NCBI GenBank assembly: GCA_036023115.1
Contig: JAYKKT010000040.1
Location: 4,730,001 to 4,794,000, forward strand
Length of the DNA stretch: 64,000 bases
Source: Brasenia schreberi
Taxonomy: Eukaryota > Streptophyta > Magnoliopsida > Nymphaeales > Cabombaceae
Reading direction: 5' to 3'
Shown here: positions 50,601-62,239 of the stretch, piece after piece
Position numbering within the stretch: the first letter of the stretch is position 1
How the letters are laid out: the number at the start of each line of letters is the position of its first letter
Made by a program: the position numbers and the translations under genes
Notes under the pieces: generated by a model
What the model saw: the letters and a program-made list of their open reading frames with translations, nothing else
Database searches by the model: none
What the model was told of the DNA's origin: nothing

Positions 50601-53402
50601 AAACCGATTAAAGGACATAAATGAGCGAATGATTAAAATATGCAATGTATGTCTTCAACCACAATATGGTGAGGAATATGCAATCTGGTTAGCGCATCAC
50701 CAAAGAAAATGGCATTCGCTCTACATTCAGAGGAAAACTAGTCACAGGCTTCAGAGGCCAAAGGTGTCAAAATCATCTTCTCAATAAGAGCTCTGAAATA
50801 GCAGCACTGACCTGAATGTCAATAGGAAACTTAGAGACTGTATTAGCTAACACCGCATCAAGCATATCATATGGGCACCCTCCGAAAAGGTCATCCAGCC
50901 TTCCTGCCCATCTGTCTAAGGCTGTCGGTGTTACATGTGCAGCATTTGGTCCATCTACAAGCTCATCTGTCCTCCTGCACCATACTGCAGACAATTGCCA
51001 TAGGTAAGAGTCTGATCATATACTTCAATAAATTTAGATTTAGCTACTCAGATTGTGTAACATATCCTTCTTGAATGTTTTAGGTGATGCCTAAGGCTGT
51101 TCACAAATGATGATTTCATCATTCTTGAAAAAGAAAGAGAAGTCTGATATCATTCAAGGCTCAAATTTCAGAATTTGACAAGGTTAACATTGGTAAATTT
51201 GTGGCACCTTTAAGTCCCTCCATGAGGCTCCCCTAGTGAGGTTTAGATATCAATTTAGCATAATATTTCCACAACCTAAGAAGTGCTTAATTTGCAAAAT
51301 CTTAAATGTCAAACGGAAATCACTGTCCACTAACTTTTCCTGCTTCCACAAACATGGCCCTCGTGTTTCAAGTCACACAGACAGAAAGAACCTGCAGTTT
51401 GTGACAACCTCAGAAAATGGATTCTAGGAGACACTGTGATATGTATACATTGAAGGCTGATAAAAAGATGCATGACTACATAATTGTAGTTTCTTCGTCA
51501 CTTGGTCAGATGACTCAAGAGCCTTGACATTCGATCCTCATGAATCAACTTTTCAAAATTAAGGTAATCAACTTTCCTTGTTGAAAAATTTGAAAACTTG
51601 TGCAAAAATTGGAAGTGGTACAAGTTGACAAGCAATCTGATCATCGTAAAATCAACCTGATGCTGGAAAAAACCATTCCTCCTAAACCTGTCCTTTCTCA
51701 AGAAGAATTGACCTCGAGATCAACAACATGCACTAGCAACAGTCTTTTTACTATCCACACACACATTTTTACTATAATTCTGATCTGCCCCAGTTAAAAT
51801 TCAGAAATTACCCCGATACCTCTGAGATTTGAAAATCTCTCTCCTCTCTCCCTTCCTTGGCCAGTTCTCTCTTTATCGTCGCCCATCCCATACCATTTTT
51901 CGGTGACCATAACTTGAAGCTCAATCCAATACACAATATTGAACTATTTACTATATCGAAAAAAAAGAAAGAAGAAGATAAAGCAGAGGAAAGAAAAGAG
52001 AAAAAGGGAGATGGAGGCCGATTCGAAGAGGGTTTTAGTCATTTGATGAGTATTTCATTTATTTGATGTATTTTTTGTCATTTATTTGATGTATTGATTT
52101 CATTTTTAGCCATAATCAAAACAAAAAGACAAGGTCAAGTTTCCGACATGGGCATCTCTCTGGCCGTGAACTTGATCTCGTTTTTTTCCTATGTTTCTTG
52201 CTTTTCCTTTCTTTTGTTGGTTCTTCTTCTTGAATCTTATAGTTCCTGTTCTTGTTATTGGTTTCATTTTTCTTGTTCTTTCTTGTTCTTCTTTCTTCTG
52301 ACTTTTTCTTCGACAAGATTCATAAAAATATGCTGCAAAATGCTGCAAAGAAAGCAACAACCTTAAAAGAAACATCCATCACCGGAGCAAAGAGATCTGG
52401 CGAGACAAACCCTTGCTTGCTGGAATTGGATGGGAGGAGAGAGAGAAATACTGGAAATAGTTGTGAGAAGAAAGAGTATTTATATGAAGAGTAATTTTGG
52501 TATTGTTTGAAAAAAAAGGGTATGTGAACGGGGTATGGAGATAGTAACCCCCATCTATAGTGATAAATGCAGCATCTTACCTTGCGATATACTAGGTGCT
52601 CCACTCATTTATAATTCATAAGAAACTGCAATTACAAAGTTTCACATTCTTACTGTAGCATTTCTTGTTAATGAAATCACAAGGTTCTGTTTCTGTGATT
52701 GGTTTTTCATGCCGATTATTTCCTCCGAAGACCAACCCATAAGAAAAACATTGTAATTGAATTCGAGGGTTTTAACGAGGCAACTGAACCAAGAAGATTA
52801 CCATAGATTGCCCAAATAGCCCTTCTTCTCTCTGGTGTCATGAGCTGTGTTCCTGAAATTTGGAAAAGGCTAAATTGGTAACCGAGAAAAGAAGCAAGAT
52901 CATGACTATGCAAGTTAAAGTTGTTCGATTTCCCAAAACAATTGAAGAGAAGAGTAAACCAACCTAAATAAAAGGTTTTTGCATACTCTGCACAGATTTC
53001 TCCACAACGTTCATAAGCATGATCCAACAATTTCATATCTCCATTAACGATTCTTTCTAGTTTCGAACCGATCGATCCATCACGCCTTTCCTGCTCTTTC
53101 ATCAAGGTAGCCTGCCTCAGAACCACATCGTAGACCTTCTTCTCCGATGAAACGACCATTTCCCCTGATGGGTTCGCAACCAAACTCATCGTCACTCGAA
53201 AAATTCCATCATTTCTGGACTTCAAAGAAGGCAACTCAGAGAAAAACTTCAACGCATGCTGCCTTTTTTGAAACTTCCCAATGAAACTTGAGTTCAATGA
53301 CCCATGAATGAATTTGAAAACTTCCTGTTTTCTTCCCTCAGCAGACCTTAATATGCAGGAAATCTCAGTTGGTGAAGCAGCCCAAATCGTAGCAGAAGGC
53401 AT
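47611..53402 (-). CDS. PSY: Phytoene synthase, complete, six exons, 423 aa
   Basis: Condenses two geranylgeranyl diphosphates to 15-cis-phytoene in plastids, the first committed step of carotenoid synthesis. Exons are 53402-52964, 52852-52802, 50984-50812, 48968-48733, 48524-48332 and 47790-47611, joining to 1272 nt with GT-AG introns. The first in-frame ATG gives [12 protein letters not shown], like known PSY starts. The N-terminal 100 or so residues are Ser/Lys/Arg-rich with few acidic residues, as in a plastid transit peptide. VANPSGE and YDVVLRQA lead into the catalytic core: [28 protein letters not shown], the first aspartate-rich motif D170ELVD174, [13 protein letters not shown], and the second, NILRD296VGED300[21 protein letters not shown] and [13 protein letters not shown] complete the family pattern. 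All catalytic motifs are intact. Intron 3 is long because of a LINE insertion. Several plants have more than one PSY; subtype not determined. Confidence 0.97.
49037..50509 (-). mobile_element. 5'-truncated RTE-type LINE in PSY intron 3
   Basis: A reverse-transcriptase reading frame runs on the minus strand from about 50506 with internal stops (TGA about 50355, TAG 49645-49647) in one continuous frame. Motifs are [87 protein letters not shown] and MLFEDDIVL (the usual FADD is FEDD here). The C-terminus is [31 protein letters not shown] and [18 protein letters not shown]. The endonuclease half is missing, so it is a 5'-truncated copy. The 3' tail is a TTG-type simple repeat. AAATTTTA flanks it at 49029-49036 and 50510-50517, a likely target-site duplication. 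It is antisense to nothing: it shares the PSY transcription direction. Confidence 0.9.
50535..50600 (-). mobile_element. Possible second, rearranged LINE 3' fragment
   Basis: AGCTAAGCCTTTTC and AATCATGTGCCATG recall AACTAAGCCTTTTCCC and ATCATGTGCCATG in the LINE 3' end, but the sequence between is missing. Weak. Confidence 0.3.
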
Positions 53403-53479
53403 GCTGGTATTTACTTTATCAAAGCTTCTATTTGAATTCCTTTTCAGCAACCACACCTAGTAATTATAGCACAAGGAAA

Positions 53480-54250
53480 GAAAGCTTCTCACTTCTTCTC
53501 ACTCTAGAAAAGGGCTTAATCCCCAAAGAGCAAAATAAGACCCCCCAACTCTCTGGCTCTTGCTAAGAGGAGCTAAAAACTTGTATTCTCCACAGAGGGA
53601 AATGAGGATCAGTCACGAAAAGGCAGAACTTCAACTGATAAGAGACTTCAGTCACCACCGAGTCAGATGTGTTTCTCGCAAAACCCCACCAATCATTCAA
53701 AGAGAATGCTAGTTCTCACATTCAGAAGAGGGACCAAAACTCTAAATTCATGAATGGGCGATAGAAAAATTGAGTGGCGGAAACAGTGGGGATGCTTCTG
53801 ATGTCTGTTCAAGGAATTTGCTCATTTTTTAATGACCAAATTCTTTTTCACATGCATTTGTTTGTGTGCTTGTGTGTGTGTGGATGGAAGAGATAGAGAG
53901 GGAGGGAGAGGATGCAGTCGATTCAAAGAATCAATGAGAATAAGCCACGTTGGATGGAATACGATATGCTTATCGTCTGATTGAGCCTCTTTCATTTGGA
54001 GGAGGAGAAGAAAAAGGGAAAAGGGCGAAGCAGGTGGGTCCGGACATGCAAGCAAGATTGTCGCCGTCTGCGGTTGGTTGAAAGAGGAAGCTTCACCGCA
54101 CACACAGTGCTTCCACAATTCCGGAGCCAGGGCCATCGCGGCTTCTGAAACGTGTTTGGCTCCAACCCATGTGTGCTCACACCAGCGTGCGTCAGTCTTT
54201 ATTAGTCTATGCTTGTCCTCACCCTCATGGTAAATATGTTATTTTTATTT
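53480..54250. other. 5' flank of phytoene synthase
   Basis: Upstream leader/promoter region of PSY. It contains a GT/GA-rich patch near 53860-53910. I do not see a TATA box or light-response element I can assign with confidence. Confidence 0.4.
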
Positions 54251-54912
54251 CATAAAATTTGGAAATATAATATTTTTTAACCTCTGGTAGCTAAAACTTG
54301 GTGTAAAACATTGTTGATTCTTTTTTTCATGAGTAGTAACGTTGTTGGTGGAAGAACTAAGGGTGTTCAAAAGAATCGATTCAAATCGATCAAAACAGTG
54401 GTTTGGTTTGGTTCCTTTACTTTCTAATTTGTAATTTGATTTGATTGGGTTCAAAAGAACCAGGCCTGAAACATACGAGGACTTGGGCTTATTCCTCCTC
54501 CACTCGATTTGCTCATACAAGATGAGCTCACACTGAATTATACTGACAATCAAATGAGTTGAACATGAGTTTACTTGTCAACTTTTTTCTTTTGGGTTTA
54601 AACTGCTGGTGTCCAGAAACCTACGAGGGTGTGTAAACATTTTAGGAAACTGGACTTGGCGTTCATGGTTTCTAAGTTTTGTTTCGTATCAAACACGAAA
54701 TTCATTATAGGTATAGAATTATAATTCTATAAACTCAATTTAAACAAGATTTGGTGTTCATAGTTTCAACTTTCAAGTTTTGTTTCGTATTAAACACAAA
54801 ACTCATTGTTGGTATAGATGTGCTATAATAACTAGATTTATCGATTTTGTATGAAAACCCAAACACCTCTTTTCTCTTTCATGTAATTATCTAGTCTTAC
54901 CCAAAAACCCAA

Positions 54913-55165
54913 ACATCAGCGTTGCTCGCGATTCAAATGCAGAATCATGCCATATAGATCTAAGCTTACAACTCTGGTACCAGGGGCTTGGCACCACAAA
55001 TCAAACACACCCGATACACCACCTAGTATGGTTGGAGATGGGCCAGCCTTCCTTGGTGGTAAATCTCTGCCACCACTGGTAATACAAGACTCCAACTTGG
55101 GATCTTGCTTAAAGACAACAGTCACCGAACCACTTCAACCAGCCTTGGTGGTTTCCCTATCAGAA
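54913..55165 (-). mobile_element. SINE, Au-like tRNA head (minus strand)
   Basis: On the minus strand GGTTGAAGTGGTTCGGTGAC (A-box side) and CAAGTTGGAGTCTTGTA (B-box side) are joined by a CTTTAAGCAAG spacer, which also occurs in the Au-type copy at 9441. The body (ACCAAGGAAGGCTGGCCCAT) differs from Au elements. The ORFs over it are incidental. Confidence 0.45.
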
Positions 55166-55963
55166 TTTGAAGAACACAAATGTTTGTCTAGTTTCCACCA
55201 CTAACTGTAAAGAATACTAATTTGAACAAATTATTCTTAAATTCAGTCATTATTGTCACGATGAGAATGTTGACCCATGAAGGATGCGCACCCACTCAAC
55301 CAAGTTAACTTTTTTTCTTGAATATTGTATAAAACACCCGTATATATGTGAATTATACAAGACAAGCTAATGAGCCTGCTACGAGCCAATGGGCACCTTG
55401 TCTTCGTCTATAGCGCCGTTCGAATGTAAAGACTGAGTGGAAGTGACACAGGAGTCATGTTTGTCTAAGAACCACTTCTCATGCTTTTGTTTGTGGAGTG
55501 GAAAGAAACCTTTCTCTTTTCGTTGATTGATACGATTCTTCTTTGGTGGCGTCACTAAGGATGTTAGCTGTGGCTACTATTATCGAGTAACTAACGTCCA
55601 AAATTGGAGAGAGAGAGAAAGATATACGAAGCAACCATTAAAGGTTGAAAAGTGCTTCGGCTGTATTGTATCATCATGTTAACATGTTACAATGCTAAAA
55701 AAAGAACTTATGGTGAGAGGGTTGGATTCACATAATGTCTTTTGATGCATAATCTTATCACTATTCAACCTTTCAAATGAATTGCGAAGATTTAAATCAT
55801 TTTACATTTAATGTATACGATGGATTAAATACAAAATACAAAGATATAATGATATATTTGATTCAAATCTCTAGTGTCAATCTTAAAAATGAAGGCTATA
55901 TATATTTGTTTATGCACCAAATAACATTATGCAGCTAAGACTTTCTATCTCCACACACACATT

Positions 55964-55967
<4 letters not shown>

Positions 55968-56049
<82 letters not shown>

Positions 56050-56656
56050 ACCATGCATGGATGCACCCTTTCAAATCGAACTCAACTTTGGAACGTGGGA
56101 GTTGAGAGCTCTACCATCAACACTACAAGAAAAGGGAGTAACCATGGTGCTCATAAATGGGACATAGTGACATTCAAACAACCATTGAACCGTGTGTATA
56201 TATATACATAAAGTGAGACTAAAACTAACATGCCCACCCATGCATAAACCCTATAGGAATCGAACTAGGCTTTTCAGCGTGGGAGTTGAGACTCCTACCG
56301 TAAACACTACAAGAGGGTGACTATGGCGCTCACTAATGAGGTAGAGTGACATTCAAATAACCATTGACCTGTTTTCTCTTGCGAATTATGGTATGGCTGA
56401 TTTGTATCCTAGCATGACACCCTAAACACATCCCAGCAGTGGCCTCTCAATTATATTTAACAAATTTTGGTGTACTTTACACCACCAGAGCGTCATAATT
56501 TCTCATATTTGTTGTAAACCAGCTTTTGGGTCTCTCATGCCGCCTCTCTTATTTCTTACCTGCCTTTTTAATGGCTCACGTAAGAAAGAGGAGGTGAATT
56601 AAGAGATGGAAAACCTTTCTCTCTTTCCTCCTTCTCCTCCACCATATACACACATG

Positions 56657-56735
<79 letters not shown>
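55968..56735. repeat. Two (AT)n arrays bracketing diverged repeats
   Basis: Arrays lie at 55968-56046 and 56660-56735. Between and after them the phrase AACACTACAAGA...GTGAC/TATGG.GCTCA...AGTGACATTCAAA..ACCATTGA recurs at 56120, 56300 and partly at 56735. Confidence 0.8.
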
Positions 56736-56740
<5 letters not shown>

Positions 56741-57210
56741 TAACTATGGCACTCAAAAATGATGTATGCATCAGTTTACTTTTCTAAAGGATCTACTTAG
56801 AGTGGCATTGACCCATTTTTCTCTCACGAATTATGAGGTGGCGGATCTAGAAACTTTGTGGGTGGAGCAAATAACTCCTTGAATGGTTTCTGATGGACCA
56901 AACTATGTATTATAACCCATGGATTTCACCATGAACTATACACTTTAAGTTGATTTTTGAAATTTCAGTACCTGGGCTCAGTGTGGATTCGCCGCTGGGT
57001 ACGGTTGATTTACTTTCCAGTATGACACCCTAAACACATTCCCGGCAGTGGCCTTTCAATAATATAACTTATTTTGGTGCAAATTACACCGCCGGAGCAA
57101 CTTAATTTCTCACATTTGTTGTAAACCAGCTTTTGGGTCCCTCATGCCGCTCTTCTTATTTCTTCCCCTCCTTTTAAGTAGGAACGAGGAGGTGGATCAA
57201 GAGATGGAAA

Positions 57211-57225
<15 letters not shown>
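56385..57225. repeat. Two-copy segmental duplication, about 230 bp, offset about 610 bp
   Basis: TATGACACCCTAAACACAT(C/T)CC, GCAGTGGCCT, TTTGTTGTAAACCAGCTTTT, TCATGCCGC.TCT and AGAGATGGAAAACCT occur in the same order at 56405-56625 and 57020-57215. The second copy is followed by the CT array and the first by CTCTCTTTCC. Confidence 0.85.
56838..56999. mobile_element. Short TIR-like element, GTGGCGGATC family, copy 2
   Basis: The left end is GTGGCGGATCTAG and the right end GTGTGGATTCGCCGCTGG. The interior (TCCTTGAATGGTTTC, TATAACCCATGGAT) recurs in inverted orientation at 58540-58640. Confidence 0.5.

Positions 57226-57286
<61 letters not shown>
57212..57286. repeat. (CT)n microsatellite
   Basis: About 37 CT units; the longest GA/CT run in the window. 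Confidence 0.98.
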
Positions 57287-57288
<2 letters not shown>

Positions 57289-57868
57289 TAAACCCTGAAG
57301 TTTAACGTTGCACTGGTGGTGAGCACTAAACGTACTTGTTAAGATCTTCCTTTTCCGGGAAGTGCAATCTGAAACACGACACGACAGCTCCAGACCAACA
57401 CGACTCGGAGGGTCTGGGTTCATGTACACCGGAATTGACATGAAAAAGAAGTGTCGAACTGTGTTCCCGTTGCCTTGTTCCTTACACGAGCACATAATGA
57501 TACGACATGGACACGCCCCTAAACATGAAATAGCCCCCGTCTATTACTGATATACGGCATAAATGATAAATATTTTTTCACTTTTTATGAATATTTACTT
57601 TGTGTTGTGAGAAAGCAATTTCGGAACCTAATTTTCGTAGAACACTAAACCTCTGTTTTCCTTCAAGGTTCCATCAAAATTTCCACAAGTGCTTCTCAAA
57701 ATATGATTTAGATGTACACCCGGGTATTGCCTTGTTAGCCAATCCATCAGGCCAGTGCGATACCAAGCCTGAAAGGCTTACATATACTCAATGCACGCAC
57801 GCCTGGATACGAACGTATGTACTTACATACATATACACATACACACATATATAAGTACATACACACAT

Positions 57869-57872
<4 letters not shown>

Positions 57873-57937
<65 letters not shown>

Positions 57938-57939
57938 TA
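57873..57939. repeat. (AT)n microsatellite
   Basis: Uninterrupted TA alternation, preceded by CACATAC-type repeats. Confidence 0.95.
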
Positions 57940-58539
57940 ATATGAAAACTGGAACCTACAAATCTCTTACAATTGATACTCATGCATTCTCTATGCTTTT
58001 TGGGAGCACTAATATTATTTAAAAGGTGGTATTTGAAAAAATTATAGAGGACTTCCTTGTTACACACACGTTGTCTAAAGAAAATAGAATTCAAGAGCCT
58101 ATGATGTCAGAGATATGCAGGATTATATATATATGTGTGTGTGTGTGTGTATGTGTGTGAGATAGAGAGAAAGAAAATTGGATCCTGCAACTTCGGATTA
58201 AATGCATAATTATCCTCCCTTTATTTCACTCACTCCTCAAAACATAAAGGATGCACATATATATGTATATATGTGTGTGTGTATTGTTGCACGATCCATT
58301 ATGTATATGTGTGTAATATTCAAAGACAATTCAGAGAATCAACCAAATTGAATTTAATTGAATCTGATCTAGTGTGATCAACATGTATCACTGCTATGTG
58401 GGCATCTCGTACATTGTGCATCTTCTAAATGGTTTGCAACTTAAATTCAGGAGTACAAAAAAACCTGGAGTCTGTGACACCACTAAGGAGGTTGAAGCTC
58501 GGCACTGCAAGCCTCGTCAGTGAAAGATACACCTAAAAT

Positions 58540-58640
58540 TTCAAAAATTAAGCCCATGGTAGGATCCATGGGTTATAATACACAGTTCGCCCCACCCGAA
58601 ACCATTCAAGGGGCTATTCGCCCCACCCCAAAATTTCACA
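58540..58640 (-). mobile_element. Inverted fragment of the GTGGCGGATC-family element
   Basis: On the minus strand CCCTTGAATGGTTTCGGG and GTATTATAACCCATGGAT match the interior of the element at 56838-56999. No TIR is left on either side. Confidence 0.5.
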
Positions 58641-58748
58641 CACTTTCCTTCATTTGTTTCAACTGCCTTAATTGACAGCCTTAGGCCTGTTTCCTTGCTT
58701 AAGCACTAACAGGGACTGTGTCTCCCTTTATCACTGACGCCAATTAAG

Positions 58749-58949
58749 TTGTTCTTGGACTCAGCAGTGCAATGCAAACAGGCCCGCGCCTGGTTGTGCT
58801 TGGCTGGGCACAAGATAACAACATTCATGGACAACCTGTGCCTCGGAGGCACCGGGCCTCTCTGTGAAGAGGACTCAGAATGTCAGAGACCTTGTAAGGA
58901 TCTTTGCATTGCATTTAATCAAAACGCATGCTTCTGTCAATTGCTTTGA
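58749..58949 (+). CDS. Possible cysteine-rich defensin-like peptide exon
   Basis: The open frame ends at a TGA (58947-58949) and encodes a short Cys-rich segment containing NLCLGGTGPLCEEDSECQRP followed by CKDLC and CFC. Eight cysteines, a CxxxC (CQRPC) and a terminal CxC recall the CS-alpha-beta pattern of plant defensin-like peptides, usually a separate second exon after a signal-peptide exon. A possible acceptor (AAACAG|GC) is at about 58784. No ATG or signal peptide precedes it in frame and no signal exon was identified, so it may be a relic or coincidence. It cannot be assigned a function. Confidence 0.3.
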   Translation: MFLDSAVQCKQARAWLCLAGHKITTFMDNLCLGGTGPLCEEDSECQRPCKDLCIAFNQNACFCQLL

Positions 58950-59331
58950 GGGTTCAATTCTTGCTATTTCTTAACAAAAATTCAAAAAAAAACAAGCATT
59001 TTAGTTGCTTTAATTTGCCGGCGATTTGAATTCATGGCTCTCTTTGATGACTTTTGATGTGGAAGAGCAAATATTTCAAACATGGAAAAGTATCCTACCT
59101 AATGCATTTACAAGATATAACCTGTAGTTCAACCACTTGGAAAATTTTCCTAGTAAGGCAGCTAAACTTTACACCAACTGCTTGAGATCATTCAAAAGAT
59201 TGTGGCTTATCCCTTCGAGAACAAGCAGCTTCTGTCTTTCTCATACCCAATCAAGAAAATAATATATGTGCATTCGATTTGAATCGTGTATGAACCAAAG
59301 ATGTTTACAGATTGAGTAAGCCTGCGACTGG

Positions 59332-59335
<4 letters not shown>

Positions 59336-59376
<41 letters not shown>
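59336..59376. repeat. (AT)n microsatellite
   Basis: About 40 bp of TA alternation. Confidence 0.95.
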
Positions 59377-59378
<2 letters not shown>

Positions 59379-59564
59379 GAGCCTGACCTGGTAAGTCTAT
59401 CGATCCGATGCGATCAAGACTTGATTGTGTTGTGATTAGATTTGGTTCGACCTATTCCAATTGAATCCTGGATTTGCAGGTTAAAGGGTTTCCAATTCAG
59501 CTTTAGCTCAGGCCTTCTGATTAGATCCTAGCTTGCATGAATTTATATACATTACATCTGAATG

Positions 59565-59642
59565 GCTTCCAGCCAGTTCCATTTAGTTAAATGAACGGGA
59601 TTTGCTTCCAGCCAGTTCCATTTAGTTAAATGAACGGGATTT
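59565..59642. repeat. Perfect 39-bp tandem duplication
   Basis: The unit GCTTCCAGCCAGTTCC...ATGAACGGGATTT occurs twice with no difference, so it is very recent. Confidence 0.97.
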
Positions 59643-59961
59643 GATGTATATAACAAGATCGAATAACCTAAAAACATCTGAGATACATGTAGCAAGATTC
59701 ATAAACAAGTGCTGCGGATTTGGAGATCTACCAAACCATGATCCAGAACCATAGTGCATGCCGTTCGTTCTACGTTGCAGGCATGATGGGGTTTTACGGT
59801 AACATGAAATGCAGTTTGGTGCTAGATCATGATCTTACAGATCACCACTAGCGTTTTTACAATTACATGAAACTCTCTCCACCACCACAGTGGACAGATG
59901 AGTGACTTAACCTAACTTGCTGACTCGATGCCGGGCATGTTTGATCAACTCGGAAAGCAGG

Positions 59962-60191
59962 TTGGGGTGGCAATTCGGTTCGATAGGTTCGGGTCAAAAG
60001 CAGTTTGGCACTAATGCAACCCTTTTCTTCTACAGGTCCCCTTTTAAACCCAGAACTCAACCTGATCTTGCTCAAGCGAACCTATCGGTGACCCTCCCCA
60101 ATATACATTCTGGTGGGATCTGTGTCTGCCCATGCCGAACCCGACTTCCTGTATGGTTGTTTCCATTCCAGGTCTGAAATTGCCACCCCTA
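59962..60191. mobile_element. hAT-type MITE, 230 bp, TIR TWGGGGTGGCAATT
   Basis: The left end TTGGGGTGGCAATT and right end (inward) TAGGGGTGGCAATT match at 13 of 14 positions. This terminus type is common among plant hAT elements. The flanking 8 bp agree at only 4 positions, so the target-site duplication is unproven. It lies about 160 bp beyond the GARP gene stop. Confidence 0.65.
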
Positions 60192-60353
60192 GGTACAGGC
60201 ATTCCCTCACTATCAATCAGGTTGGCAACTTAAGGCAGTCGTCGTTCAGCTCGAATTGTGTTCCTCGTCGTCGTCGTAGGAGATGAAAAGAGGCTCAACC
60301 AATATAACCAACCTATACATGCGTAAATTTCATATAAAAGGTTTGCGAATCCT

Positions 60354-62199
60354 TTACTCAACGTAACAACCACCAACAGAAATGCTAAGATCCAAGTTTA
60401 TGTGGCCGTTCCCCATGGAAGATGCAGCACTTTGACAGATTTTCATGCTTGATACATGAGAAAATGCTCGACTTGATTCACTATTAGAGGAAGAGTTTCC
60501 CTTCGAAAAGCAGCATCTCCTCTCAGCAGTGGGTATTGATAGAGATAGAGCACAATCATCGTCATCTTCCGTCCCTTCATTTCTGCAAGACTCGGACAAG
60601 GGCAGAATACCGGCAGATTCCATGTAATCTTCGAACTTCCGTTTCTTTGATGTCATATGCAGTTGAATTGCTCCAATCTTCTGGTGGTAATATCAAATTA
60701 TGTTAGTAGATAACCCGTTGGAGAAATACACCATAATCACGCACAAGGGAACGACAGAAAAATAGACATATATAGAGAAAACCATGGAAAAAGAAACAGG
60801 ACGCGGAACAGATCATCATACGAGCCATCAAGATTCAGTTCCCACGGGCATGGCCAGGATAGGATAGGGACTAAACCGGTGTGTCCAACATAGGCCTTGG
60901 TGCGCAAGGCAAAACCCAATTTACACCTTAGGGGGCTGTTTGATTAAGAGGCTTGGGACCATGGAACTCGTCAAACACGGGTCTTGGCTTGTAGTATGAC
61001 CCTGCTTTCTTCCTCGTTACAGAGCTCCCCAGGGGTGGGGTGGCTGATGGAACTAGAACGGAGCTCGGGCCTCTACCTCGCAATCAAACACCCTATAGAA
61101 GCAGATTCTCCTGGTACATAAATTAAAAAGACAGAAAACCAAAAAAACTAGAGTATGAATGTAAACCTCAATATATTGTTCACAAAGCTCATCAACTGTG
61201 GTTGCACACACCCACACACACATGTATATGTGTGTGTGTAAATGTGTGTGTATGTACAAAATCGGATGTTTGTAATTGCAACAGTTCATATCACCATGTA
61301 ATCAGTATCAAATAATAATGTTCGGGTGTAGGATTCGTGGTATGCATCAAAGTGCACAAATAAGAAAATTTGCCCCAAGTCCAATTTTCGGAATACAAAA
61401 ACAGTATCTTTTTGTCATTTTGATTTTTTCTTAAATGAATGCGTGTCCGTGCGTGTCACTGTCAGCATTTAAGAACCTAGAACATAAGCATCTTGAAAGG
61501 CGATGCATCAATGTCCGTGTTGAATTCGCTACGGACAAATAGACTTCATGCCACCGCGCTCCCTGTTCAAGTTGACTCATTTCAATATCAAATCGAAATG
61601 CAAATTCTTTATTCTCCCAAATATCAATGCTTTCTCTGACAGAATAAACGACTACAGTGACACTAATATATATACACAGCATGGGGCTCCAATCACTATT
61701 TTGTTAGGTTATTAAGTGTTACTTAGTGGAAAATATGACTAAGCTTCCCCAAATAATAGCGGTTTAGCGTCCAAACAAGATAGTAACATCAGGTAAATCT
61801 TGCATTATAAATTAACCTTTGAGTTATTGTTGGCTGGGTTTATCATGGGTCCGAAAGTTACCAAAGTATATGAATTAACAATATGGCTTAAACATTGTAC
61901 ATGGGCTTCCTTTAAAGTCAAAATAATGTCTCTTTAATAAAGGGTTCCAGGAATCCACTACGAAATGACTGTCTAGGGACTGCATCAGAAGAGGAAAACT
62001 GACAGCAGCATTCTAAAGGAATAAATTCATTTTTGACGAAAAAAGAAATATAAACTTAATTGTCTAAACGATGATGATGGTGATGACGAAATACACAGTG
62101 GGATAAGTTTAGAATATTATAGGCTCAATGTGTTTTAGAAATACCAACACCACCATAAAAGGCAAGACCTCTGAATCAAACAAAATTGCGTGTGTGCGT

Positions 62200-62239
<40 letters not shown>

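Noticed and set aside
54916..55125. 69-codon minus-strand ORF
   Set aside because: It lies wholly within a SINE-like element.
57142..57495. ORF with RERERE run, and similar LSLSLS ORFs at 11.7 kb
   Set aside because: These are translations of GA/CT microsatellites.
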